A DNA stretch of 39,287 nt, taken from Longimicrobiales bacterium (lineage in GTDB: Bacteria; Gemmatimonadota; Gemmatimonadetes; Longimicrobiales; RSA9). Within the stretch, counting starts at the first letter, position 1. Every line of letters starts with the position of its first letter. The stretch spans positions 1 through 39,287 of the forward strand of contig DASTYK010000058.1 of the NCBI GenBank assembly GCA_035764935.1. The letters run 5' to 3'. The notes below the pieces were generated by a model, which worked only from the letters and a program-made list of their open reading frames with translations, had not been told where the DNA came from and searched no databases. Both the position numbers and the translations under genes were made by a program. This document shows positions 31,551 to 38,415 of this stretch, one piece after another.

Positions 31551-33461
31551 TCAGCCGGTCGCTTCCTGACCCCGCTGTGATGAAGCATCGGCCGCAGCCA
31601 TGTCGCGCTGCTGCACCAGCGGCAGGCGGAGCACGAACGTGGAGCCCTCCCCCGGCTCGCTGTGAACGTCGATGTCGCCGCCCATCAGGCGCGCGAGCTG
31701 TCTGCTGATCGAAAGGCCGAGCCCGACGCCACCGTGCACGCGGGTGTAGCCGCTCTCCCCCTGGACGAATGCTTCGAAGAGCTGCTCCACCCGCTCATCC
31801 TCGATGCCGATTCCGGTATCACGCACGGCGATGCACGCCCACTGCACTGCATTGCGGTCGGTGGTCGTCTCGGAACGGACGTCGATGCAGCCTCCTTCGG
31901 GTGTGAATTTGACGGCGTTCATCATCAGGTTGATCAGCACCTGCCGGACGCGCAGCGGATCACCGTGGTACCAGACGTCGGGCTCGTCGTCCGTCGGCAT
32001 GGCGAGCGAGATGTGCTTGGCGCGCGCATCCGGCTCCACGACGTGCGCGGCGGCCTGGACCGCCTCACGCGCGGAACCGTGTCGCGCATGCACCTGCAGC
32101 CGTCCCGACTCGATCCGCGCGAGGTCGAGCACTTCGTCGACGAGCCGCATGAGGTGCTGTCCGCTCACGCGGATACGTTCGAGGTGCGTCCGCTGAAGCG
32201 GCGTGAGGGAGCCCGGAATCTCGAGCGCCATGAGGTCGGTGTAGCCGATGATCGCGTTGATCGGCGTCCGGATCTCGTGGCTCATCGTCGCGAGGAAGCG
32301 CGACTTCGCCTGGTTCGCGGCCTCGGCCTCGGCACGCGCGGCGTCGGCGTCGCTCATCGCTTGGACCAGCTGCTGATTGCTCGCTTCCAGCTCCGTGGCC
32401 AGCCGGCGGGCCTCCGTCAGCTGCTCGCGCAGCGCATCTCGGGCCCGGTCCACCTCGGCGGCCATGCTGTTGAAGGCGCGCGCAAGCGTGCCGACCTCAT
32501 CGGTGCGCTCCGCTGCGACGCGGCGCGTGTAGTCACCCGCCGCAATGCCCTCCGCGGCCGTGCTCAGCTCGCGGATGGGTCGCACGATGCCGAGACTCAG
32601 CAGCCAGGCGCCCGCCGCGCCGACCAGCACCAGGACCATGGATCCCAGGACCAGGTTGCGCAGGAACATCTTCGACTGCGCCTGCACACGGCTCATCGGC
32701 ACTTCCGCCGCGACCCACAGCCGGCTGTTCGGCACCGCGGCTCGCCGCATCATGACCTCGACGCCGTCCCGTACATACCTGCCGCTGTTCGCGGGTGGCG
32801 GCGCCACCTGGACCCCGTCGAGCCGGAGCCAGGTGCCTGTCCCGTCCACCATGTAGATGGAGCTGCTGCCGAACAGCTGGATCAGACGCTCCGGCGTGCC
32901 GACGAAGATCGGCCGCAGATGGGTGACGTGGCCGAGCACTGCTCCCCCCCGCGTCACCGGTGCCGTGACCCAGAGGAACCGCTCGCCGGCCACGCTGATG
33001 ATGCTGCCGAGCTCGCCCGTGCCCAGCAGCGGTGCTGCCGCGCGCAGCGAGTCGAGCTGCAGCGGGGTGATGTCCGGCATGGTCCCGGCGCGCAGCGCAG
33101 CGGTGCCATCGCTCCGCAGGATCTCGAGCGGCAGGTCGTCCGCCGGCTCGACACCGGCTTCCAGCACAGCGAGCGCAGGCTCGGCCCTGCCACGACCCGA
33201 CAGGTAGTCGACGACCCGCGGATCGCCCGCAATCTGGCGAACCTGCCCGAGACGCTCGGCCGCGCCCGCCTCCACCACGGACGCCAGCTGCGACGATACG
33301 CGGGTCAGGCGCTCCAACCAGGCCTGCATCGACGTCGCCCGCACCTCCGTGTATGCGAACGCCGCGCCGCCGGCCACCAGGATGGCCAGCAGCGCGATGA
33401 TCAGCAGCGGGAGCCGATACGCCAGCGAGCCACGGCGTCGGATTGGACTTGGCCGGTTCAC
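31551..33461 (-). CDS. Membrane histidine kinase with periplasmic sensor and HAMP domain
   Basis: 636 residues, GTG start at 33461. TM1 at about 17-37 ([21 protein letters not shown]), a periplasmic region of about 230 residues (cache-like: V-D-Y-L-S-G-R-G...I-L-R-S-D-G-T...[11 protein letters not shown]), TM2 at about 271-292, HAMP ([22 protein letters not shown]), a coiled coil to about 385, HisKA ([15 protein letters not shown], His near 393), HATPase_c ([26 protein letters not shown]). No receiver domain or nearby response regulator. The kinase core closely resembles that of the downstream gene at 29244-31463, suggesting duplication. The ligand is unknown. Confidence 0.92.
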   Translation of the reverse strand: MNRPSPIRRRGSLAYRLPLLIIALLAILVAGGAAFAYTEVRATSMQAWLERLTRVSSQLASVVEAGAAERLGQVRQIAGDPRVVDYLSGRGRAEPALAVLEAGVEPADDLPLEILRSDGTAALRAGTMPDITPLQLDSLRAAAPLLGTGELGSIISVAGERFLWVTAPVTRGGAVLGHVTHLRPIFVGTPERLIQLFGSSSIYMVDGTGTWLRLDGVQVAPPPANSGRYVRDGVEVMMRRAAVPNSRLWVAAEVPMSRVQAQSKMFLRNLVLGSMVLVLVGAAGAWLLSLGIVRPIRELSTAAEGIAAGDYTRRVAAERTDEVGTLARAFNSMAAEVDRARDALREQLTEARRLATELEASNQQLVQAMSDADAARAEAEAANQAKSRFLATMSHEIRTPINAIIGYTDLMALEIPGSLTPLQRTHLERIRVSGQHLMRLVDEVLDLARIESGRLQVHARHGSAREAVQAAAHVVEPDARAKHISLAMPTDDEPDVWYHGDPLRVRQVLINLMMNAVKFTPEGGCIDVRSETTTDRNAVQWACIAVRDTGIGIEDERVEQLFEAFVQGESGYTRVHGGVGLGLSISRQLARLMGGDIDVHSEPGEGSTFVLRLPLVQQRDMAAADASSQRGQEATG

Positions 33462-33574
33462 GATTGCCTGTCGAGGGGGGATACCGCGCCAAGGTAGTCA
33501 GCCCGGACGGTCTCTGACAATCCTGTTGTTGCGAAGCGGTGGGCGTCGCGGCTGCTGCGCCCGGCGGTCGAGGA

Positions 33575-35725
33575 TCAGCGCGTGCCCGCCTCGAGCGAGA
33601 TGGAGAAAGCGCGCGCACGGTTGCCCAGCCCGTGCGCTGCATCGAATCGCAGAACGCCCGCGCCATCGAGTCGCAGCCGCAGTCCGAGTCCGCCGTCGAC
33701 GGCACCACGGGCAGCGCTGCGACCCGCAGCGTCGGCGGACCCGCCGCCCGCGACAGCACCATCGATGAATGCAGCCACTCCAACGTCGATCGGCCCGAGG
33801 CGCGTCAGCCACTGCCTCACTTCGAGCGTGGCACTGGCCAGGCGCGGTGCCCACCAGTCGCTGCGTATGACGCCGTCACCATCGCTCAGCGGATGCGCAC
33901 GCAGCAGCGCCCATGCATCGGGCCCGGTGCCGGCGCCGTTCCAGAGCCCCCGCGCGGCAGTGCTGCTCGTGAGGGCGCCACCCGCGAGCAGCAGCCACTG
34001 CCGCGGTGCTGCATTCGACGTACGCAGCGCGGCATTCACGCGGGCACGACCGGCGCCGCCCGCACCGGGCGACCACCATCCGCTCAGGTCACCGGCGAGC
34101 ACGACGCGATCCTGGTGCAGGTGCAACGCGGCGCCAGCGTCGACGACGCCATGCGTGTCGCCATCGTTCCAGCGCTGCACGCCGGCGTTGGCTTCCCACG
34201 AAACGGCGGGCGTTGCCCAGTCACTCACGCCGAGGGAGATGCTCCGCACGCTCTCACGCCGGGGCACAGCAGCGGCGGCGTTCGCTCCGGCATTCGCGAA
34301 CGTCCATTCACGCGCACGCACATCGACGTGCGTGACCGCGCGCAGACCGAGCACCCGCGGAACGCTCACGCCAAGCTGCAGTGCGCGGCGATTCTCCTGC
34401 CAGCTTCCGCCCACTCGCCAGCGCTCGCCCAGCCGCAGCACGTTCGCAGGTTGGACGAGCACCCGCCGCTCTGCCAGCGCACGCACGCCGTGCAGTGCCA
34501 GGTCGAACGCGCCGAGCGGAAGCACCGCGTGCTCCAGCACGGCGACGCCGACCTGCGCCGTGTCGCGCGACACGGGCCGGTAATCAACGCGCGCACGCGC
34601 GATCGCCGGCAGTGCCCCCACGCGACGACGCGCGTGCTCGAGCGCGCGCCGCGTGACCAGTGTGCCCGGCGCGATGCCGACCGCATCATTCACGATTGCG
34701 TGCGGGGTACGGCGCAGGCCGTCGATGCGCGTCAGGTCGTTGACCGGACGGTCGATCCGATTCCACGCGCTCAGCGCTCCATCCTGCTCGCCGCGAACGA
34801 ACCGGATCGCGCCCAGCAGCTCCCATGCATACGCGTCGCCGGGCGCATGCCGGAGCCGTCGCAGCACCGCGGCGTCCGCCTCGTCGTAGCGCTGCTGCCG
34901 GAACCACAACCCTGCACGCTCGCGCGCGACCAGGGTCGGGTCGGCACAGACCCGGGCCGCGTCCTCGAGCGACCGCTCCGCGGCTGCAAGGTCATTCGCC
35001 GCTGCGGCCTCCGCCGCCGTCCGCATGTGTGCCCCACACGGGTCGTCACGAGTGACTGGGCCGATCGTGTCGCCCGGGTGGATCGTGTCGCTGCGCGCAC
35101 GCTCGCGTTCTGCTCCCGCGTTGCTCGCGCGGCCGCTTACACCCGCGACGTGGCCGGCCTCCGGGTGCGCCGTCTCTGCGGACACCGCCGTGTGCCGGGG
35201 GCCCGTACGCAATGCCCAGTACGCGGTCGGCTGCCATGCCCGCATCAGCTCCACTTCACCCATCACCTGGTGCGGCCCGATCGCCGGATCATGCAGCACG
35301 ACCCGGCCGTCCCCCCACGCGAGCAGGACCACGTAGTGGTAAACGCCGGGGCGATCCTCGATCAGCGCAATGACCGGATCGCCTGCCGCCAGCAGCGCGC
35401 GCACGATCTCCTTCGTGCCGCTGAAGGGCGTCGCGTCCACTCCGCGCTCGCGCGCCGCCGCCGTCAGGTCCGTCGTGCGGATGCCGCTCATCGAGTCGAC
35501 GACCAGGTGCGCGAAGTCCTCCGCCTGAACACCGCGCACGCCATGGTGGCGCAGCACCATCGCGAGTGCGGCGCCACCGCAGAGCAGCTCGCTCTGCGGC
35601 ACGAACGGCATTCCGAGAAGCGGCGTCGCGGCGGCTGTGCCAGGTGACTGCTGGGCCGAAACGGAGTGCGGGAGCGCAAGCACTGCACTCAGCAGCACTG
35701 CGCTCCCGCAGGCGAGCCATCGCAC
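33575..35725 (-). CDS. PA2778-like C39 cysteine peptidase fused to TPR, POTRA-like and predicted outer-membrane barrel
   Basis: 716 residues, GTG start 2 bp past the PA2779-like stop. Signal peptide to about 24 (S-V-S-A/Q-Q). C39 papain-like domain at 35-175: Q44...L-L-C49-G-G-A-A-L-A-M-V-L, H129 in V-Y-H-Y-V-V-L-L-A-W, D145 in H-D-P-A-I-G, a full Gln-Cys-His-Asp set. TPR-like helices at about 225-335. From about 338 the pattern changes: a POTRA-like unit (G-I-A-P-G-T-L-V-T-R-R-A-L-E-H-A...A-R-A-R-V-D-Y-R-P-V) and then some 330 residues of alternating amphipathic strands up to the C-terminal R-A-F-S-I-S-L-E-A-G-T-R, typical of an outer-membrane beta-barrel. PA2778 of Pseudomonas, as known to me, has only the peptidase and TPR parts. 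The last residue is not the usual Phe. Confidence 0.82.
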   Translation of the reverse strand: MRWLACGSAVLLSAVLALPHSVSAQQSPGTAAATPLLGMPFVPQSELLCGGAALAMVLRHHGVRGVQAEDFAHLVVDSMSGIRTTDLTAAARERGVDATPFSGTKEIVRALLAAGDPVIALIEDRPGVYHYVVLLAWGDGRVVLHDPAIGPHQVMGEVELMRAWQPTAYWALRTGPRHTAVSAETAHPEAGHVAGVSGRASNAGAERERARSDTIHPGDTIGPVTRDDPCGAHMRTAAEAAAANDLAAAERSLEDAARVCADPTLVARERAGLWFRQQRYDEADAAVLRRLRHAPGDAYAWELLGAIRFVRGEQDGALSAWNRIDRPVNDLTRIDGLRRTPHAIVNDAVGIAPGTLVTRRALEHARRRVGALPAIARARVDYRPVSRDTAQVGVAVLEHAVLPLGAFDLALHGVRALAERRVLVQPANVLRLGERWRVGGSWQENRRALQLGVSVPRVLGLRAVTHVDVRAREWTFANAGANAAAAVPRRESVRSISLGVSDWATPAVSWEANAGVQRWNDGDTHGVVDAGAALHLHQDRVVLAGDLSGWWSPGAGGAGRARVNAALRTSNAAPRQWLLLAGGALTSSTAARGLWNGAGTGPDAWALLRAHPLSDGDGVIRSDWWAPRLASATLEVRQWLTRLGPIDVGVAAFIDGAVAGGGSADAAGRSAARGAVDGGLGLRLRLDGAGVLRFDAAHGLGNRARAFSISLEAGTR

Positions 35726-35726
35726 G

Positions 35727-36128
35727 TCAGTCGGCGATGAGCACGACGACGATGATGAGAAGCAGGATGATGATCAGCGTCGTCGCATTGAACGTGATCG
35801 ACTGGCCTCCCGCCAGCGCAGCCTCCGCCGCGTGGAGGTGCGGCGCGATCCGCGCCAGCTGCTCCGCCGTCAGTGTACCGACCGCATCGTGCAGGCGGTC
35901 CGCATCGAGCGCGTTCGCTGCGGCAATCTCCCGCACGTCGTCACGCTGGAGCAGTCCCTGCAGGCGCGCGCGGTTCTGCTCCGCTGCCGCTGCGTGCTCC
36001 AGCACGGCCTGTTCGATTACATCGCCACCGGCGACGTGCGCCGGCTGCTGCGCTGCAGCCTCCTCCGCGCCCAGCGTCCCCGCCAATGCGAACACCACTG
36101 CTCCCACACCCATCCGCAACGCCTTCAT
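35727..36128 (-). CDS. PA2779-family membrane-tailed protein
   Basis: 133 residues starting at ATG 36128. N-terminal signal peptide (M-K-A-L-R-M-G-V-G-A-V-V-F-A-L-A-G-T-L-G-A-E-E-A-A-A-Q). The mature part has an acidic helical domain of PA2779 type (R-D-D-V-R-E-I-A-A-A-N-A-L-D-A-D-R-L-H-D-A-V-G-T-L-T-A-E-Q-L-A-R-I) and ends in a single hydrophobic helix (T-T-L-I-I-I-L-L-L-I-I-V-V-V-L-I-A-D). It lies 1 bp upstream of the PA2778-like peptidase gene, the partner it is normally found with. So both are secreted and probably act together at the inner-membrane/periplasm face. Function of the pair is unknown; a peptidase maturing or regulating an exported product is plausible. Confidence 0.88.
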   Translation of the reverse strand: MKALRMGVGAVVFALAGTLGAEEAAAQQPAHVAGGDVIEQAVLEHAAAAEQNRARLQGLLQRDDVREIAAANALDADRLHDAVGTLTAEQLARIAPHLHAAEAALAGGQSITFNATTLIIILLLIIVVVLIAD

Positions 36129-36199
36129 GCTCACACCCCTGGCTGAGTTCCGGTTCCGGTTCGGCGGCGCGCTCGCGCAAGTAGGGTGCCGAATAGCGA

Positions 36200-36231
36200 A
36201 ACGGCCGCCCACCTTGCGGTGAGCGGCCGTT
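36200..36231 (-). terminator. Terminator after the cold shock gene
   Basis: Outer stem AACGGCCGC (36200-36208) with GCGGCCGTT (36223-36231), inner stem CACC/GGTG with a TTGC loop. It begins 26 bp past the csp stop. The tail on the minus strand is short (TTCGCTATT). Confidence 0.7.
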
Positions 36232-36256
36232 CCTTCGTGCTGACGAACGATCCGGA

Positions 36257-36463
36257 TCAGACCTTGGAGACGTTCTCGGCCTTGGGGCCCTTGGCCTCCT
36301 GGACGAGATCGAACTCGACCTGATCACCCTCGGCCAGCGAGCGGAAGCCCGAGCCCTGGATCGCGCTGTGGTGGACGAAGCAGTCCTTCGAGCCGTCCTC
36401 CGGCGTGATGAAGCCGAAGCCCTTGGTGTCGTTGAACCACTTCACGGTGCCACGTGTACGCAT
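36257..36463 (-). CDS. Cold shock domain protein (CspA family)
   Basis: 68 residues, full CSD: T-V-K-W-F-N at the N-terminus, RNP1 K-G-F-G-F-I (residues 14-19), RNP2 C-F-V-H-H-S-A-I (28-35) and [16 protein letters not shown]. These aromatic residues bind single-stranded RNA/DNA and melt RNA secondary structure. An AAGAGGAG site lies 9 bases before ATG 36463. The long leader on this strand includes a hairpin (36572-36600) with a T-rich tail. A terminator follows. Cold inducibility is typical of the family but not shown by the sequence. Confidence 0.97.
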   Translation of the reverse strand: MRTRGTVKWFNDTKGFGFITPEDGSKDCFVHHSAIQGSGFRSLAEGDQVEFDLVQEAKGPKAENVSKV

Positions 36464-36571
36464 ACCGTACTACTCCTCTTGGTGGATGAGGTCGAGCACG
36501 GTATACCCCGGACCGATCCATCATCACGTTCCCTGCGACGGTACCTTCCGCCGCTTACTGCGCCAACAACA

Positions 36572-36600
36572 ACGGGGACAGGCGCACGCCAAGTCCCCGT
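36572..36600 (-). terminator. Terminator-like hairpin in the csp leader region
   Basis: ACGGGGAC (36572-36579) pairs with GTCCCCGT (36593-36600), with an inner GGC/GCC pair. On the minus strand it is followed by TGTTGTTGGCG, so it looks like an intrinsic terminator or attenuator about 110 bases before csp. Confidence 0.5.
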
Positions 36601-36823
36601 CGGTCATCAACGCAATCACAAAGGTAATCGCGCGATCCGCGCAACACAAGGGGTTTCGCCGCAGGCCCGCATGGCGGGTGGGGCAGCCGCGCCGCCACGG
36701 CTCCGACGCCGACCGGGGCAAGCGGCCGACCACCTCCTGGGTGCCCGGCCGGGTTGTGCGGTCGGCCACCGTCCGGGCGGGCCTGCCGCTCCGGGCCGCT
36801 CCCGTGGGCGACCAGCCGCACGA

Positions 36824-36896
36824 GCCACCGCTTCCCTGCACGCCGGCGAGCCGGGCCTGCCACTCGGCCACCGCTTCCCTGCACCCCGGCGAGCCG
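36824..36896. repeat. 30-bp direct repeat, period 43
   Basis: Copies at 36824-36853 and 36867-36896 (from GCCACCGCTTCCCTGCAC to GGCGAGCCG) differ at a single base. The 13 bp between are unrelated. Confidence 0.85.
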
Positions 36897-36976
36897 CGCA
36901 GCGGCCACGCCTGCCGGCACGCTACTCGCAACCCGGCCGGACAGATACCACGCATGACCGCAGCATGGAGACGCAC

Positions 36977-37342
36977 ATGGATCCTGTCCCCTACGAAATT
37001 CGCGCCGACGACATCGACGAGGTCCTCGCCGCGTACGAGCCCGCCACCGGCTGGAGCGAGCAGGATCGGGCGGCCGTGCACAGGCACGTGATGACACACG
37101 TGACCGACCTGAATGAGATCATCCGGACCGCACCCGAGGGATCCGGCGAGGCCCGGCTCGACACACGCACATCCGCCGTCGCGGAACCCGTGGGTGCCCG
37201 GCCCGGTGATGGTTCGCCGGCACGGCGGGAGATGGCGCTGGCCGCTATCGAGGAGCTGCTGATCAGTGAGGGGCTCGTCGACGCGCGGGCGGACGAACAG
37301 CGCGTGTTTCCCATCGTGGAGGACACGCCGCGCGCCGAGTAG
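36977..37342 (+). CDS. Small acidic protein of unknown function
   Basis: 121 residues from ATG 36977, which follows GGAG (36967-36970) at normal spacing; an in-frame ATG at 36965 has no ribosome site. The protein is acidic, has no signal peptide or membrane helix, and reads as two helical segments ([14 protein letters not shown]...[23 protein letters not shown] and [20 protein letters not shown]) joined by a flexible Gly/Pro/Arg-rich linker. I do not recognise a family. It sits upstream of infC, with 186 bp between, and need not be cotranscribed with it. Confidence 0.6.
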   Translation: MDPVPYEIRADDIDEVLAAYEPATGWSEQDRAAVHRHVMTHVTDLNEIIRTAPEGSGEARLDTRTSAVAEPVGARPGDGSPARREMALAAIEELLISEGLVDARADEQRVFPIVEDTPRAE

Positions 37343-37409
37343 CCCGCGGCGATCGAATCCATCGACGCGCCACGCGCGCCGAGCAGGGCGCGCCAATCGA
37401 ACCACGGAT

Positions 37410-37423
37410 GCGACGCGCGTCGC
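37410..37423. repeat. 14-bp perfect palindrome in the infC leader
   Basis: GCGACGCGCGTCGC, about 105 bp before the infC start. Could fold in the infC mRNA leader or bind a protein; the region is GC-rich, so chance cannot be excluded. Confidence 0.4.
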
Positions 37424-37518
37424 GCGGCGTAACGCCCCGGACCGACCCGGCGACTGTCGGGTACGCGAACAAGGCGCGTACTCGCGCGACGTGGTCGCGC
37501 ACACTACCACACCAGCCT

Positions 37519-37531
37519 GGAGGTTCTGATC
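37519..37531 (+). promoter_or_regulatory. Shine-Dalgarno and AUC start codon of infC
   Basis: GGAGG-TTCTG-ATC. Spacing of 5 nt is ideal for ATC 37529; CTG 37526 would be only 2 nt away. Non-AUG starts (AUU in E. coli infC) let IF-3 repress its own translation, and an AUC start has been described for Myxococcus IF-3. Confidence 0.75.
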
Positions 37532-38047
37532 GCCACCAACGCGAAGACCCGAGTCAACACCATGATCCGCATCAGTCCCGTGCGCCTGATCACCGAGGAC
37601 GGTGAGCAGCACGGCATCGTGCCGCTCGACCAGGCGCAGGAGGCCGCCGAAGCCGCGGGACTCGACCTCGTCGAGGTCGCTCCCAACGCACGCCCTCCCG
37701 TCGTCCGCGTCATGGACTGGGGCAAGTTCCAGTTCGAGCAGCAGAAGCGGGCGCGCGAATCCAGGAAGAAACAGCACACCGTCGACGTGAAGGAAGTGAA
37801 GCTGCGCCCGCGCACCGACGAGCACGACCTCGAGTTCAAGCTGCGCAATGCGCGCCGCTTCCTCGCCAGGGGAATGACCGTGAAGGTGACCGTACGCTTC
37901 CGCGGGCCGGAGCTGCGTCGCCCCGAGACGGGCCAGCAGGTGCTCGACACGGTGGCCGAGGAGCTCGCCGAGGTCGCGCACGTGGAAAGCCGCTCGCGCG
38001 TGCTGGAAGGCCGCCAGCTCACGATGATGCTGGCCCCGACCGGGTGA
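37529..38047 (+). CDS. infC: Translation initiation factor IF-3, with predicted AUC start codon
   Basis: 172 residues. N-domain: K-T-R-V-N-T-M-I-R-I-S-P-V-R-L-I...G-I-V-P-L-D-Q-A-Q-E-A-A-E-A-A-G-L-D-L-V-E-V-A-P-N-A-R-P-P-V-V-R-V-M-D-W-G-K-F; C-domain: V-K-E-V-K-L-R-P-R-T-D-E-H-D-L-E-F-K-L-R-N-A-R-R-F-L and R-F-R-G-P-E-L. IF-3 binds the 30S subunit and checks initiator tRNA and start codon. The first in-frame ATG (37562) would cut into the conserved R-V-N-x-x-I-R motif and has no Shine-Dalgarno. GGAGG at 37519-37523 lies five bases before an ATC (37529), giving an N-terminus I/M-A-T-N-A-K-T-R-V-N. No rpmI or rplT follows, unlike the usual infC-rpmI-rplT order. Confidence 0.93.
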   Translation: MATNAKTRVNTMIRISPVRLITEDGEQHGIVPLDQAQEAAEAAGLDLVEVAPNARPPVVRVMDWGKFQFEQQKRARESRKKQHTVDVKEVKLRPRTDEHDLEFKLRNARRFLARGMTVKVTVRFRGPELRRPETGQQVLDTVAEELAEVAHVESRSRVLEGRQLTMMLAPTG

Positions 38048-38095
38048 CGGCTGGCGCGGGGCGGCACCGGAGCCCGGGTGCCGCCCGGTCAGCCG
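38048..38095 (+). terminator. Nested hairpin immediately after infC
   Basis: Outer stem CGGCTG (38048-38053) with CAGCCG (38090-38095) encloses a 10-bp stem GGGCGGCACC (38059-38068) with GGTGCCGCCC (38077-38086). Starts on the base after the TGA. No T run, so termination is likely but not of the classical type. Confidence 0.6.
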
Positions 38096-38415
38096 ACAGC
38101 GCCCGCACCGGCAGACGACGGGTTCCGAATCCCGCGCCCGGTGGCTCAGCCAACGTTGCACGACACGGGGGGTCTGACGTACGCGAGCAACGTTGCCTGT
38201 GATAATACAGGGCAACGTTGCTCGCGTGGCGGTGTCACAGGATCAAAGCAACTTTACCTGTGATTATCGAAGGTAATGTTGCTCGCGTCGCGGTGTCGCA
38301 GGACCAGAGCAACGTTGCCTGAGCGCTGCCCCGCTGCACCGCCGCCCCGCGACCCACCGACGCCGCTGCGCCGCGCATGACCCGAACCGCCCGGCCGCGA
38401 TCCGCTGCGCCGCTC
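38096..38415. other. Intergenic region carrying tandem hairpin repeats
   Basis: About 320 bp between the infC hairpin and the convergent propeller gene. It holds the 61-bp repeat block (38186-38323) and an isolated CAACGTTG at about 38151-38158. The bases after 38325 are plain GC-rich sequence. No gene is seen. Confidence 0.6.
38186..38323. repeat. 61-bp tandem hairpin repeats (two full units and a partial third)
   Basis: Units start at 38186, 38247 and 38308, exactly 61 bp apart. Each full unit opens with a stem-loop: in unit 1 the ten-base palindrome GCAACGTTGC occurs at both ends of the hairpin (38187-38196 and 38212-38221) around a TGTGATAAT loop; in unit 2 the arms are GCAACTTTACCT and AGGTAATGTTGC around TGTGATTATCG. 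The second half of each unit (GCTCGCGTxGCGGTGTCxCAGGAxCA) is nearly constant. Unit 3 stops after about 16 bases. Several changes between units are paired across the stem. Confidence 0.9.

Larger units (their letters stand above)
36464..36976. other. Long intergenic region: csp leader, hairpin and a 30-bp direct repeat
   Basis: About 510 bp between csp (minus) and the 36977 gene (plus). It contains the csp leader, the hairpin at 36572-36600, a GCGCG-ATC-CGCGC palindrome near 36633-36645, and a 30-bp direct repeat at 36824-36896. Frames on both strands are open over parts of it but show neither protein-like composition nor ribosome sites. Confidence 0.55.

Noticed and set aside
33539-35647. Long plus-strand frame opposite the PA2778-like gene
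   Set aside because: About 700 codons open, but the peptide is Arg/Ala/His/Pro-rich without any fold pattern; the minus strand has a signal peptide, a complete C39 site and coherent domains. It is a mirror frame of GC-rich coding DNA.
37562-37564. ATG 37562 as the infC start
   Set aside because: No Shine-Dalgarno and it removes half of the conserved N-terminal motif; ATC 37529 fits better.
36524-38215. Minus-strand frame running across infC
   Set aside because: It is opposite a certain infC gene and has the same shadow composition; its part over the empty region 36600-36960 shows no domain or ribosome site.
38186-38323. CRISPR array
   Set aside because: The 61-bp units are head-to-tail without unique spacers, only two and a fraction are present, and there are no cas genes.
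38186-38323. Integron attC sites
   Set aside because: GCAAC...GTTGC ends recall the R''/R' ends of attC, but the GTTRRRY core is not matched and there are no cassettes or integrase in the window.
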